Assembly: GCA_028023455.1 (NCBI GenBank)
Contig: JAQFVV010013060.1
Location: 1 to 64,000, forward strand
Reading direction: 5' to 3'
DNA from: Epiperipatus broadwayi
Taxonomy: Eukaryota > Onychophora > Udeonychophora > Euonychophora > Peripatidae
Length of the DNA: 64,000 bases
Shown here: one piece after another, positions 12,001 through 24,308 of the stretch
Layout of the letters: each line of letters begins with the position of its first letter
Position numbering within the stretch: position 1 is the first letter of the stretch
The notes under the pieces: generated by a model
Told to the model about the DNA's origin: nothing
What the model saw: only the letters and a program-made list of their open reading frames with translations
Database searches by the model: none
Position numbers and translations under genes: made by a program

Positions 12001-12950
12001 TTGACGTTGGATATGGTCTCTATTTGATTATATATCTCTGTATCATCATTCATTCTTAATTTTTATTGTAACTCCACTGAATTAATTTGTTAAGAGTCTC
12101 TAATCATTTCTCATCATCTTCATTTCATTCATCTCTCTCTTCATCATCAGCTTCATCTTCTTCCATTCTCTCATCTCATCTCATCATTTTATTATCTTCT
12201 TTCATCATCATTCATCACCACCCCCTTTATCTTTATTATTTAGGTTACAATTAGCACCCTCTCATATCATCTTCTATTTCTCATCTTTTCATCTTCCATT
12301 CTTTCATATCATTCTTTCCTCTTCCATTTCATTATTTTATCATTTTTTGATCATCATTGTCACCACCCCCTCATCGCTTAATTTTCAAAAAAGTTATTAT
12401 ATATATATAAGTATCCTATTATAATAAAATTAAATATACATATCGTTTGTATGCATTAAAAACTACAAAAAATAATTTTTGATTTAGCGTATATATTTAT
12501 TAAATAGGTTAACATATCTTGAATTAGATATGAATAAATTTAAAGAGATGTCAACTTCTGCATAATACAATTTTTACTATGGTTGCCAATACATGAAAAA
12601 AAGCTGATAAATCATTTTGCAATATACATATATTTTAGTATTAACATAAGTCAGTATTGCATGGCTATTACAGTTACATGAACTATACTGGCAGTGATCC
12701 AAGGTCTTGGAAAAAAAAAGTTTTATTCCTGAAATGCAAGAACATTGCAAAGTAATTATGTAAGTAGAACTGATATTTTTTCAAATTTATATATATGTAT
12801 TTATTGTACCGAGCGGGGCACACTCCTAATGTCCACTCCATATGTTCTTGTTTGTAGCTGTTATTACTACGTGATTATTCATATAGTATACAAACATGGA
12901 TGGGTGCTCACCAACATGCATTAGCTAGCATGGTGAGTTTATTGGCTGTT
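9044..12950. other. Unannotated AT-rich DNA
   Basis: No open frame or element could be supported apart from the TCAT-rich tract at 12095-12375 and a short TA run near 11622. The stretches 9860-10330 and 11470-11780 are a little richer in G+C and could be old repeat copies. I could not place them in a family. Confidence 0.4.
12095..12375. repeat. Pyrimidine-rich TCAT/TTCATC simple repeat
   Basis: A long, imperfect TCATC/TTCAT tract, almost free of purine runs on the plus strand. It falls into two halves, each ending in a similar block (ATCACCACCCCC near 12214 and TGTCACCACCCCC near 12358), which suggests an internal duplication. No coding potential is seen on either strand. Confidence 0.7.
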
Positions 12951-13165
12951 TACTTCTGAGTTTAAGTTCAAGAAACACCATGGACTTTCTTCTCAGTTGC
13001 CTGATAAATGAAAAATATATTTCTAATAGATATATAATCATGACAGATAAAAATAAATCATGGCCCTTATTCCCAGGAGGCTGTAAAGTCACTAACCAAG
13101 GCAGTAGTTGGTGGCCAAAGGCAGAGGGTGCTAAGAATCCCCTGGTTGTGGACCCAGGATGCCGT

Positions 13166-14270
13166 TTGATGATGACTTTTTATTTAGGTATTTACAACTG
13201 CAGATCACTTTCAAGTGAAGGAAGATTGTAAGAATTAGGAGAAGAACTGTCTTATATTAAATGGGACATTATTGGACTTTGTGAAGTTAAAGAAAAGGTG
13301 AAGAGATAATTGATGTAAAAAGTAGACATGTACTCATGCCATAAAGGACAAATATTAGAAGTACAAGTAAAGTAGGATTCATTATAAACAAAAACTGGAA
13401 GAACAATAATGTGGAGATTGGTGGCATATCGGACAGGGTGGCAAGATTAGTTATTCAACTTAGTAGCAGACACCAAATGCAGATAATTTAGGTTTATGCC
13501 CCAACAAATTCTCATAGTGATGAAGTAATGGAAGATTTTTATATGGATGTACAAAAGACTTTTGATTAGAGAGTAAACAACATTTTAAAATTGTTATGGT
13601 AGACTTTAATGCTAGAATTGGTAAATAAATGAAAGATGAAAGTGCTGTGGGTAATTTTGGTTATGGTAATAGAAATGAGAGAGGACATAGACTTGTGGAG
13701 TTTGCAGAAAAAGAAAAACTTTATATTATGATTTTTTTTTTGAGAAAAATGTTAAAAGGAAATGGACATGGAAGCATCCAAATGAAAGTACAGCAGAATT
13801 GGATTATAATTTGACTAACAGAAAATACATATTTCAAGATTGTAATGTTTTCAATAAATTTAACATAGGAAGTGAGCATCGATTAGTAAGATATATGATA
13901 TGTGTTAATGCAAAACTAGAGAGATAAAAATTATTAAGAAAAACAATATTTACAGTTGATATGCCTACTCTTAAGAAACATTTTAATGAATTTAAATTAA
14001 AACTTGAAAATCAGTTTCAAGTATTAGCAAATTTTGAACATGATTCAGATTTGAATAAAATTAATAAGAAAGTAACTGACACACTTTTAAAAACTACAAC
14101 AAAAATAGCTGGTAGAAAAAAGCAGCAATTGACCAATAAAATTTCTACTGAGACTAGAGACTTTATGAAGAAAAGAAGGAATATGAAGACATAGAAAAAT
14201 GATGCAATTAAAAGGATTGAATATCTCAAATTTTGTAAAATGGTGTGGAAAAGAGTTGATAATAATATAA
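13166..14270 (+). pseudogene. RTE-type endonuclease domain
   Basis: Visible blocks in order: YNCRSLSSEGRL, then after a stop LGEELSYIKWDIIGLCEVKE (catalytic Glu), then the degenerate region for the GDFNA-type motif near 13590-13625. Next are NERGHRLVEF, a frameshifted KRKWTWKHPNE block near 13755-13785, and EHRLV near 13877. The linker reads EYLKFCKMVWKRVDNN at 14220-14266. The domain is broken by at least six stops or frameshifts, so it is an old copy. It would have nicked the target site for this LINE. Confidence 0.8.
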
Positions 14271-17200
14271 TGAAACAGTCAACCTTAGTTCAAGATTAAG
14301 TTTCACTGTTTTACCACAACTCATGTTTCATCCTGCTTTTTTTTTGACATATGTATATAGACTATATGTTTATTTCTGAGAAGTGTCTATAAAAGTTATA
14401 AATATACATTTTAAATAAAAATTCTTTAATTATTTTGATATTAATATCTCTAGATGCGACTCAGATATATACATATATTAATGGAGCTTATATATATCTA
14501 TATAAAAGCACAAACAAATATTGTAAATAATTTTGTATTTTTTTTTCTTAATTATATTTTTAATACTTTGTAATTATTTTTCTTCATATAATTTCACAAA
14601 TATTCAAGATGGAAGATGCAATCATTAACTGTCCAAGAGTAATTAAAAAGATGTGAACATTAGTTTGTTTCATGATTTTAAAAGACATTTTTAAATTAAA
14701 GTTAATGAAAGTAAAATTCAAAAAAAAAACTAATTGATTTAGTTAGCTGTTAACATTTTTATCAAATCTATTTCCAATCTGGAAATTGATTTGAATTTAT
14801 TTTTGGACAGTTATCTTGCAATTGCATCTCCAATAACAAACGAGAGAACATTTCTATAAATTAAAGATTTAATTAGAGTTAAGAAATTTAATTAAAAAAC
14901 ATTCTTTGAATAACTCAAAATTGGTATAAATAGGGTCAAAAATCTATTATGTCAGAGTTCAATCAATAGTCGCTAACCGACTTCACATCTGTTTGATTTT
15001 TAAAAAGGGCCAAAGCCATCTTCCCCTCCATTTTCAGCTCAACTCTTCACCATGTAGAGATGTAGCTCCTACCACTCAAGTGTGCCCATGCCATCAAAGA
15101 ACTGTTGAGGTCAAAAGACATGTTTTAAATCAAAGAATGCTGCCTGCCACAGAAGATTCATCAGTACTTCATAAATCCTGAGGTAACCAGCCCAAAGATA
15201 TTATAATTGTATTAACTAATTCTAACTTGTAACTCTTTAAAATTAATGTTTTCTTTATGTTTAATTTTTTTTTAAAACTCGCTAATCGGTAAATATGTTA
15301 ATCTTTTTGTATCAATTCTCTTCTATCTAAATCATATTACTGTAAAAACTTTTCATCCAACTCACGCTTCTTCTTATTCTTATAATTTAGTGTGGTTATA
15401 ATTTAATTTTAATGATATTTTTTATATGTTCACTTAATTTTATTAATAAATGCCAATCAAACCCAATCTTATGAACTTCTATATTCTGCTGTGGAATAGA
15501 AAACGGGAGAGGGAATTAATGCGTTTTGGTTATTTATTTCTAAATAGTTCATAAGATTGTGGTTTTCTTTTAAAATGAAGATATGCTTTTTTAAAAAATA
15601 TATTTTACCGTAAAATTATATAAAATGTATATATACTTTGCAATCTGGGGTGGATATTGGTGTCCATTAGTTTTATTAATTTATTTATTCATCATCATCA
15701 CCAAAAAGGCTGGTGAACAAATTCTATTTTGTTGTTCGCACTTTTAAGTGCATGAATTTAAATTTTTTTTATATATTTAAACAAAATTGTATTGATTCAA
15801 GAAGGGGGAGAAATGCAAGTTTCATTAATTATAGTTTAACTTATGATAAATGACTTTATCTTACATGGCTCATTATTTTAGCATATCATCATGTAGTTGT
15901 TAAACTATTTAAGGCTTTATTTTAGTATTTAAATTCAATGACTTTATATTCTTATGATAGCATTGCTGGCATATGTCAAATTATTAATAAGCCACATAGG
16001 ATTTTGATCTGATTTGCCTGTACCTCATTCCAGGGAATCACGATCTCTTCATTTGTCATTCTTCTCCTCCAAGTACATATTTATATACTGCTTTGATTCA
16101 CTCATATCTCATGCCAGGGATTCAAAGTCTCCCATCTTTTAGTGTTTTCGTTTATAACAGAAATCAAGTCTACTTCTGGAACATGCAGGTTAGTGTAGAT
16201 GAAGCTCTGTATAGCTCTGCCATGATCTGGCCCATAGAAACTTCCTACCTACATTTCTCTTTTCAGTACTGTAGGCATGAAGCTAGTGTACCACCTTAAA
16301 ATTTGGAGAATGAAATTTTCTTGGCCAAAGGTGCCACCCTCTCTCTCACTGACATAATGCTAGCACCACAATTTCTTATAGTTAGTTTTCTAGCCTGTTT
16401 AGCAAAATAAATCGTAATGATATGTGATAATGAAATGTTTTTCTCTTTGTAATATTTTTAGTTGGAGTTTAGATCCAACTTCTCATGAAACTGCCCTCCC
16501 CTTTATTGAAATAAGCCATTCCTGTATTTATAGAGTTTTGCAATATTCTATTGTTAAATGTCGAAAATGTATAATAAATGTTTTTAGTCTATTTACTGAT
16601 CAAAATGTATCCTTACTTTAATTGTAAATAAAGTCTATAAATGAAAATAAATGTATGTATCAAATGCTAAGGGCATCCTACTAAAATCGTATAATCAACG
16701 AAACTCTATTGTATCTTTATACATATATTTTTTTAAATGTATAAAATGTCCACCAAACCACCAGATAAATCTGTTTTTGTAACATTGAATAAAATCCTAT
16801 TTTTAAATATATGTTCCATATTGTAACTGCTGCACTAAATTGATATTTGTTTAAATAAAATAATTGTATCAAGTTTGTTAAATGTGTATAATAAAAATAA
16901 AGTTTTAACTGTGTGAAGTTGATTATAGATAAAATCATCTTGAAATTTTTGTCAAAATAAATATTTATATTTTAAAACTTTAGTCCAGTGGTTCGAATCT
17001 CATTAATATAGTTATGTATGTTTTTAATTTATATCTTGGGTTCACTCAATCTCTCATCATCATCTACAGTTGAGTTCTCATGTAAAACATTGTAGCACCA
17101 GGCCGGGATAGAATGAATTTATGTGGTTTCACCGTAAGTGTTGTCCATAGTGTTATATATTTGGGGAATGGGCAAACAGGTTAGAATTCATGATTGCTCC

Positions 17201-17291
17201 TGATCTGTGTACCTCGGGCATGATTGGATTCGGCGTACTTTTGCTCAGTTTCTAAATCTTGTTGAATGGACATACATTTTTAACTGGTACA
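14271..17291 (+). mobile_element. 3.0 kb insertion with TG...CA ends inside the RTE element
   Basis: Starts TGAAACAG and ends CTGGTACA, flanked by ATAA at 14267-14270 and 17292-17295. Excision with loss of one ATAA restores the host reading V-D-N-N-I-R-K-Y across the junction, which fixes both boundaries to the base. The TG...CA ends and 4-bp duplication point to an LTR-type element. A TATA-plus-initiator promoter at 14925 and an AATAAA at 15445 on the plus strand fit an LTR. No gag or pol domain was recognised, so it is a long solo LTR or a non-autonomous form. A GGTTCGAATCTC box-B-like motif lies near 16988. Confidence 0.75.
14925..14958 (+). promoter_or_regulatory. TATA box and initiator of an LTR-like promoter
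   Basis: TATAAATAGG at 14925-14934 is followed by TCAGAGT at 14952-14958, an arthropod-style initiator (TCAGT-like). The A of the initiator is 29 bases from the first T of the TATA box, the normal spacing. A polyadenylation hexamer AATAAA follows at 15445-15450. This arrangement is what an LTR U3-R region shows. Confidence 0.55.
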
Positions 17292-18985
17292 ATAAGAAAG
17301 TATAATTGTGAACTAGCAAGGAAAGCTGTAGAAGAAAATAAAAGTCTCAAGAATGTAAAACAACATTTTGAGATTGGCAGGAAATTTATATTTGCAATAA
17401 GAAAAAAAAAGGAACTATTACTAAAAAGAGACATGTCATCATGAAATGGGTATAAGACTTCTATCAAGAATTATATAGTAATAAAGAACAAGTACCTCCT
17501 ATGTCTACTATATCTTCTGAATTGCCCAGAATTTTAAATGAAGAAGTGAGACATGTAATTAAATTTATAAAGAAAGGAAAGGCTCCAGGTAATGATGGAA
17601 TTATAATTGATATATTAAAAAAAGCAGGTGAAGAAATGGGATTTTTTTAGCAAAGTTATATACCAAATGTCTAAATGATAAAGATGTACTAGATGATTGG
17701 AAGAATGCAGTATTAATATTAATAATGATAAAGAAGATATTAGAAATTACAGACCTATCAGCCTTTTATCAGTTTTATACAAAATTTTTACCAAGATAAT
17801 TACAACTTGTCTATGGAGAACATTGGATTTCCACCAACTAAAAGAACAAGCTGGATTTAAAAGTGGTTTTAGTACAGTAGATTATAGCCAGGTATTGAGA
17901 GAAATTATAGAAAGGACAAATGAATATTAGTTGCCATTATGTTTTGGATCTGTAGATTATGAAAAAGCATTTGATTCTATTAGCATTTCTTCAGTGATTA
18001 AAGTATTGGATCATCAAGGTATAAACCCAGGATATTGTCATATTCTGAATAATATTTATAAAAATGCAAGAGTCATAATTAGATTACATAATGATACTAG
18101 GAAATTCGACATTGAGAAAGGTGTAAAACAGAATGACTTCATATTTCCAAAACTTTTTACAGCAGTGCTACAAGAAGTATTTTGTAGATTAAAATGGGAA
18201 GCTAAAAAAGCATAAGTAAATGCAGATTATTTAAGTCATTTAAATTTTGTAGATGATGTAGTTGTTTTTGTAAATAATGTTTTAGAGCTTTAGGAAATGT
18301 TGCAGGAGTTATCAGATGAAAGTAAGAAAATAGTACTAAAGATAAATGCTAAAGAGTAATGTTCAATGGATTTTCTCAAAATATGAAAATAAAGATTGAT
18401 TATGAGTTAGAAGTTAATAGCTACAAATATTTTGGTCAGATTATTATTACAGATGGAAACATAATAATGAAATTAATCATAGAATTAAACTTGGTTGGAG
18501 TGCTTTTGGTAGAAATAACTTGATACTAAAAAGAAATATGCCCATGTGTTTGAAAGGAAGATTTTTAAATGTTTTGCCAGTTCTTACTTATGGTTTTGAG
18601 ACTTGGCCACTTAATAGAAGAGCAATACAGAGACTTCAGACTACTCAAAGAAGTATGGAGAGATGCATGTTACTAGAAGAGATCGAAAAATGCAATATAT
18701 AAGTAGGAGAACAAATAGGTGTTACTGACCTCATTGAAAAAATTAAAAGACTGAAGTGGAGTTGGGCTGGACATATTTCTAGAAGAGATCATAATAGATG
18801 GACAATTGAAATCTTAAATTGGATTCTAAGGGATTGTAAAATATCCAGAAAAAAACTGCATGTGAGATGGAAGGATGAAATAAGAAAGAGTGCAGGGGTG
18901 ATGTGGAGAAAAGAAACTAAAGATCGGAGAAGATAGACGAACTTGGAGAGACTTCATCCTGCAGTGGATTGATAATGGTTTATGA
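17292..18985 (+). pseudogene. RTE-type reverse transcriptase domain
   Basis: Starts with IRKYNCELARKAVEENKSLK, which continues the linker that stops at 14270. Then come NYRPISLLSVLYKIF near 17740, SVDYEKAFDSI near 17948 (motif A with its Asp), a degraded GVKQ motif near 18120, and FVDDVVVF near 18248 (catalytic FVDD). The C-terminal RTE block follows. Stops interrupt the frame at several points, so no functional enzyme is made. Confidence 0.85.
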
Positions 18986-19154
18986 TGACAATGATTGTAA
19001 AATCAGCATAATGGAAAATTATAAACTAATTCATCAATTTTTTAGTTTCAAAATGATGTTTAATTAACATGAATTCTTTAGATAATATATTAATAATACA
19101 TTGTTAATAATAATGATCTTAAAAATAAATACAGTTTCATTTGTAATTACGATT

Positions 19155-19275
19155 ATACAGAGGTTAAACTCTGTATATAGTAGCACCATTCAGTGCAAGC
19201 CAGAGTAATCAATGGATGCAAGAAGGTTTGTGCATAAAATTCCTATTTAGTGCCTTCTCATCCAATATCCCTAAT
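19155..19275 (+). repeat. Fold-back family copy 1, left arm only
   Basis: Contains the family's left-arm blocks: AAACTCTGTATATAGTAGCA, GTGCAAGCCAGAGTAATCAA, and the block around CCTATTTAGTGCC. It ends near the central ATATCC block. No right arm is present. Confidence 0.7.
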
Positions 19276-20486
19276 CGATGCAGAAAATTGGTATTAAAAT
19301 AAAGAATATAGGGAGGCAAGTAAATGTAATTTATATAATAAAAAATGAAGTATAGGTAAATGTAAAAAATATTATATATATATTATACATACTTGATAAT
19401 GACTATAGAAAAAGTAGTTAAAATTTAGGAAAAGATGAAAATAATATATTTTTGAAGTATATATATGGATTCAAATGAATAAATAAAGTTTTAAAAAGAA
19501 AAAAAGGAGGACAATATTTTTGCTGGATTTTTTATATATGAAAGTTAGTATTTCGAAATCTTTATTTTCTATTAACTATTTTTATTTTATAATTAATATA
19601 TTTTATTAACTCACAAAATATATTTCTACTATTAATAACTTTATTCTTTATATATATATTTGAACACATACTGTAATGGTATGGTCCTTTTCAGGAAATC
19701 AAAGTGGTCGCATCTAACTATAGTCAGATTTAGGGCTTCTTATAGGATGCCATGGATGAAAAGATATAATTGTAATCTAAAATTGAATCCATTTTAAACA
19801 AAATAATTTAAAATCAAATAATTTAATACCGATGCAACCTAGATTAATTCAACCAATCTACATCTTTGTTAATGGTTCCATTATGCTCAAAATTCGAACC
19901 CAGGGTAGATGTTGCATTTGACTCTCTTCAGGCATTACCATCAACAACCCATAATAATAATTAACTCAGTAAATTGTTCTATAAATAATTTATTTATAAT
20001 GTTAAGATATTAAATTGATAAGATATCTATGTAAGAGTATATGCATTCACCATAAAATAACGAAATAAATCAAATAAATAAGAGACTTCCTTGAATTTAA
20101 AAATCAACTTTAACATGTTTATTAATGAGTAATAATATGAAAATATTATGTAACGACAAAAATAAAAAATTATTATAACACATGCTTGCATATATTTCTA
20201 TTATTTATAGCATTAAGTTAATTATTACTCCATATTCCATAATAGAAATATACATCTAACATAAATACATTTTAATAATTTATAAAACAATAACAAAATT
20301 TAAAATTATAATATAACTAAGTATTACTTCAAAATTATGTCTATCAAAAATGATTCATATTATGAGATCCTTAAAAAGTAATATTAGTATTATAAATAAA
20401 TTCTTTCATGTATTGTCATATTATAAAATAAAAAAATTTCATGCAAAGAGATTAATATTTTACACAAAAATTATAACAAATATTAC

Positions 20487-20696
20487 TATTAAACATCACA
20501 TGATCACCATCTCTACACTAGCACATAATTGTTATAAATAAAGGCAAAACTCTCCATACAGTAGTGCCACCCTGTGACAAACAGAGTAGGCACTAGATAG
20601 GGATTTTATGCACAAGCCTTCTGGCATCCATTGATTACTCGGTTTGGCACAGGGTGGCACTAGTGTATGGAGAGTTTTGCCTTTGTTTAAAATATT
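20487..20696 (+). repeat. Fold-back family copy 2, short form
   Basis: A family leader (ACATCACATGATCACCATCT) is followed by the terminal inverted repeat GGCAAAACTCTCCATACAGT. It ends with the matching CTAGTGTATGGAGAGTTTTG. The centre is deleted, which removes the CTGANGA module. A separate terminal scrap (AGAGAGTTTTGCCTG) lies near 21018. Confidence 0.8.
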
Positions 20697-22806
20697 ACTA
20701 TGTTAATTAAAATTAGTAATAAACAAAATTCTGTTTTGTCATATATAGATTTAATATGGAGAATAGCAAACTCTTACTTCCAGATTGAGTTAGTCTTAAA
20801 TTTACTGTCAATGTCATTTGTTTTCTTAAAAAAAAATGGGAGACCTAAATTTTATTAAATGAATAAAATTAAAAAAAAAAGTTTAACATAATGATCTTCT
20901 ATTTCTCTTCATCTAGATCATTTTCTGGAATGAAATATTCCCAGCACAGACAATTTTTGAAAACAAAAGAAATAAAATTTAGATGTCAAAAGTATATAAC
21001 ACACAAATAAAATCTGAAATGTAGAGAGTTTTGCCTGTTTTAATAAAGTTTCATGTTCTTTGTTCATTGATCATCGCACAGGCGATCGAGATATTCTGTT
21101 AATTAGGTTTCCTTATATTGTAATTGGCATCTTCTTCTCCAGATTACTATGCTGCCAAATAATTTCTCATAGAAAATTATATTGATGAAATACAGATATA
21201 TTTTAGGCATTATATGGAAAATACAATTACATTCTTTGGTTAAAACATCAGCATTCTATCCAATGACAAATGGTGTTTAGACATGATACATTTTCAATAA
21301 TTTTATATCTTCTTAAAATATTTAATTTCAATTTAAATAAATATTTTGAAAAAATTTCTCTTTGTTAGAATGTCTCTTTAGAACAATCTTCTAAATTTCT
21401 ATGATTTATAAATGAAAATATATAGATAATTACGTTTAAAAAAAAACAATGAAATTCAAGAATTTATCTATTCTTTTTATTGAGTGTATTTAGAGTTTTT
21501 TAAAATGAAATTTCTATTTTGAAGAAAATTCTTTAAAGTTATTAATCCATCTTCTTTAAATATGTTTGTATTTTGAACACATGAAAATAAATGAGTGTAG
21601 TGGTTAGTTCCTTAGCAAAAGATTAGATTAAATTATTAAAAATTTGATTTGTTTTTTATACTGGAATCGACTTCCGGTAGCATATATATTTGCTTTATGT
21701 GATTTAATATTTTCTTATTGTTAAAATAATTATATTTGGGTTCTAAATTCTATTTCTTTTGTTTTAGTTGTTTAGATATGACATTGACCTGAGTTGATCT
21801 CCATGTCTACGTCTTGGTTAATAAAATTCACTTAGTATAAACAATTATTTATATATATAAGTGAAAAATAAAATAATCATTTTAAAGTTATTAATTTCAT
21901 TAATAACTATTTAAATAGCCGTTCCTCTAAGTTGAGATTTTAAGGCTTGAGTTAATTTAGGTATATATCTATCAAAAATAATAAGCTTAATAATTATAAA
22001 CTTATATTTGTATTTTTTTTATTTTACATTTTTGATGTTACATTTGGATAGGTTACGTTAATAGGATTGTAAGTGATTCTTACAATACATAGCAATTTTA
22101 AATCCTCCACTAGAGATTTCATCTTTCTCTAAAGTATGTATAAAATCTTAGTACATTGAGCCATCTAAACATCTGCAGGATTAGATGTTCAGGGATTTGT
22201 TGATTACTGGTCAATATCCAATAGCGGAAACAGGCTAATGGGTGATAATGTTCAGAAAATCCAATTGCTCTCATTATGGGAGAGGCAGTTCATTCGGATC
22301 TAAAGTAAGAAAACACTGGATTACTGTCAGAGCTTAACAGCAGTATGCACATAGTGCTGCAAGTTTACCTTGAACTAGAAACTTCTTGAATATAAACCTG
22401 ATACAAGGCAAGCCATCAAAGCCCAGCCCTAAATGTCACCATACTTACATATGAAGCAAGCTGCCACAGCATAGCTGGTAGTGTTAGGTAACTAGAAGGT
22501 ATCCGAGTTTCTTCTTTCAATAGTTGCATGGCAACTAGATGCTATATCTAACCAATGGTATCAGATGAAGTTATAACATATTGTTAATATGTACTGTATA
22601 TAAACAAATATTTAATCATATTTTTACAAGTCTGTATTTATTACAACCAAATATGAACACAACAAATTTGGTGCACTCACAACAGGAATTTACCCCTATG
22701 AGTTGTTTAGATTTTTGTCATTTATTACAAAAATTAACAGCTATACATTATTAGCACATCAATAAAAATTTGTAAAGAAAAGTTGAAGAATTTTTTTTCT
22801 CTCTTA

Positions 22807-23505
22807 ATGGCAAAAATTAACTCATTAGAAGAGTTTGATTTAATCTATCGTGAAAATTGGTCAGGTTACAAGGATTAAGTTCTTTCTATGTGCAAGCTAA
22901 TCAAAATAAAATGTCTGAATTAAAATTAGCCACGCTTTTGATGATATACTGTTCTTAAACTTGCAAGACATTCCAATCATAAGCAGCACCGATACTTTTG
23001 GCTGTGATTTTCAAAAAGCACCATCTCTACTGTCAAACGTTTTCTGGTCAAACCTTTAAAACAATAATGCAGAGATATTAATTCTATCTCTGTAGACAAG
23101 CTGAGGGAGAGAAAGTAAAAGATTTTGCTGCTAAACTCTGGAAGCTTGCATTTATCTGTGAGTTTGGAAATTTTTAACACGAAGCATTATAAGATCATTA
23201 CATTTACAAAATCTGTACTCATAGGCTTAGGATCACGTTGTTGATGGATCCAAATATTACCTTTGAATCTGCAGTCTTGCAAGGAACTCTGGCTGAATCT
23301 ATGGTAATTCAGACTACTCCATTAAATAAAAATAGTCTCAGCATTAGAACAGTCTATCAGAAAATTGAACCGTCAAAAAAATGTTTCCGATCAAAACAAG
23401 CTAAAGTTTGATCTCCATTTAATGATAATATTGCGAAAGTTTGTTGTTGATTTGACAGACCAAAACACACGCACACACCGAATGTTCACATCGGGATATA
23501 GTGTG
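22807..23505 (+). pseudogene. Ty3/Gypsy-type gag fossil
   Basis: The reading starts with an ATG at 22807. It carries, across frameshifts, an EEFDL...ENW start block, a leucine-rich capsid segment, EKVKDFAAKLWKLAFICEF near 23110, and a MDPNITFESA block near 23245. A degraded Cys/His knuckle follows near 23440. This order matches capsid and nucleocapsid of Ty3/Gypsy gag proteins. No protease or pol follows, and LTRs were not identified, so this is a fragment of an old retrotransposon. Several stops and frameshifts are present. Confidence 0.65.
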
Positions 23506-24159
23506 TATATATTTTAAGCATGTTTTTAAAAGAAAAAAAATCACTCAGAAAAAAATGGATGAGTTCATTCCAAAAAGCTGGAAGGGCGATTGTCTGTTGA
23601 TATTTCCAGCAAAATATTGGAAAAGAATAATAACAGTTACAAAGTTGTAGTTAATGTTTTAAATTAAAATTAATTCAGTCTATTAATTAAGTAATGTTCC
23701 CGATTTCGGCTATATAAACATGATGTTTAAATATAATTTTTAAAAAATGTCCCAGCGACAAACAATTATTACATTTAAGAAAATTTGAAATAATATATAT
23801 TTCTTATTTCACAATTACGTGAAATAATTTTGAAAAAATAATAAATTCGATGATAATAGATAAAATGTTCTTTAATATTTAAACACAGTTATTACGTATA
23901 ATTTAAAAACAATTTTTAGGAAACACATATCTAATTTTTATGTATGCATTGTAATATAATTCATATAGCTTTCACTCAATTAAAAATTAACCTTGATTAA
24001 TTGTAAAAAACAAGTATTTCTTTCTCAAACTACGAGATTAAATAAACAGAATACAAAACAAAATTAAAACAGCTGTGACAGATTTTCCTTTTGTATCAGT
24101 AGATGGCAGCACAGTTCAACTTATTTATTATTTTTTTGTATTTTATTTTATTTATATAG

Positions 24160-24308
24160 TTGACAAAGATAATGTTGTGGAAATGGGATGGAGCAGAATA
24201 TGGGGCAACTCAGAGTGGGGAATGGAAAATAAAGTGGCTAATAGGTTTCTCTGGGCATAATTAGTGAGAGATTCCTGACTCTGTTTAAGGAGAAGTCACA
24301 GTACATCA
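24160..24308 (+). mobile_element. LINE-B copy, 3' end only
   Basis: Carries the last block of the LINE-B protein (WSRIWGNSEWGMENKVA) and the family 3' end, with ATTCCTGACTC and AAGGAGAAGTCAC, and a CATCACATCACAT tail. It abuts the next copy with no spacer. Confidence 0.75.

Larger units (their letters stand above)
12980..18985 (+). mobile_element. RTE/BovB-like LINE, interrupted by a 3.0 kb insertion
   Basis: The endonuclease begins near 13166 (IYNCRSLSSEGRL) and the reverse transcriptase runs from 17292 to about 18985. The single-ORF layout and the C-terminal block (GHISRRDHNRWTIEILNWI with frameshifts, near 18765-18830) are characteristic of the RTE/BovB clade. The end is GATGAC/GATTG-rich, as expected for its 3' tail. 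The insertion at 14271-17291 sits between endonuclease and RT; removing it and one ATAA copy restores an in-frame join. Many stops and frameshifts make this a fossil. Confidence 0.85.

Noticed and set aside
19893-19908. Box-B-like motif (GGTTCGAATTT on the minus strand)
   Set aside because: No box A at the right distance and no tail; too little to call a SINE.
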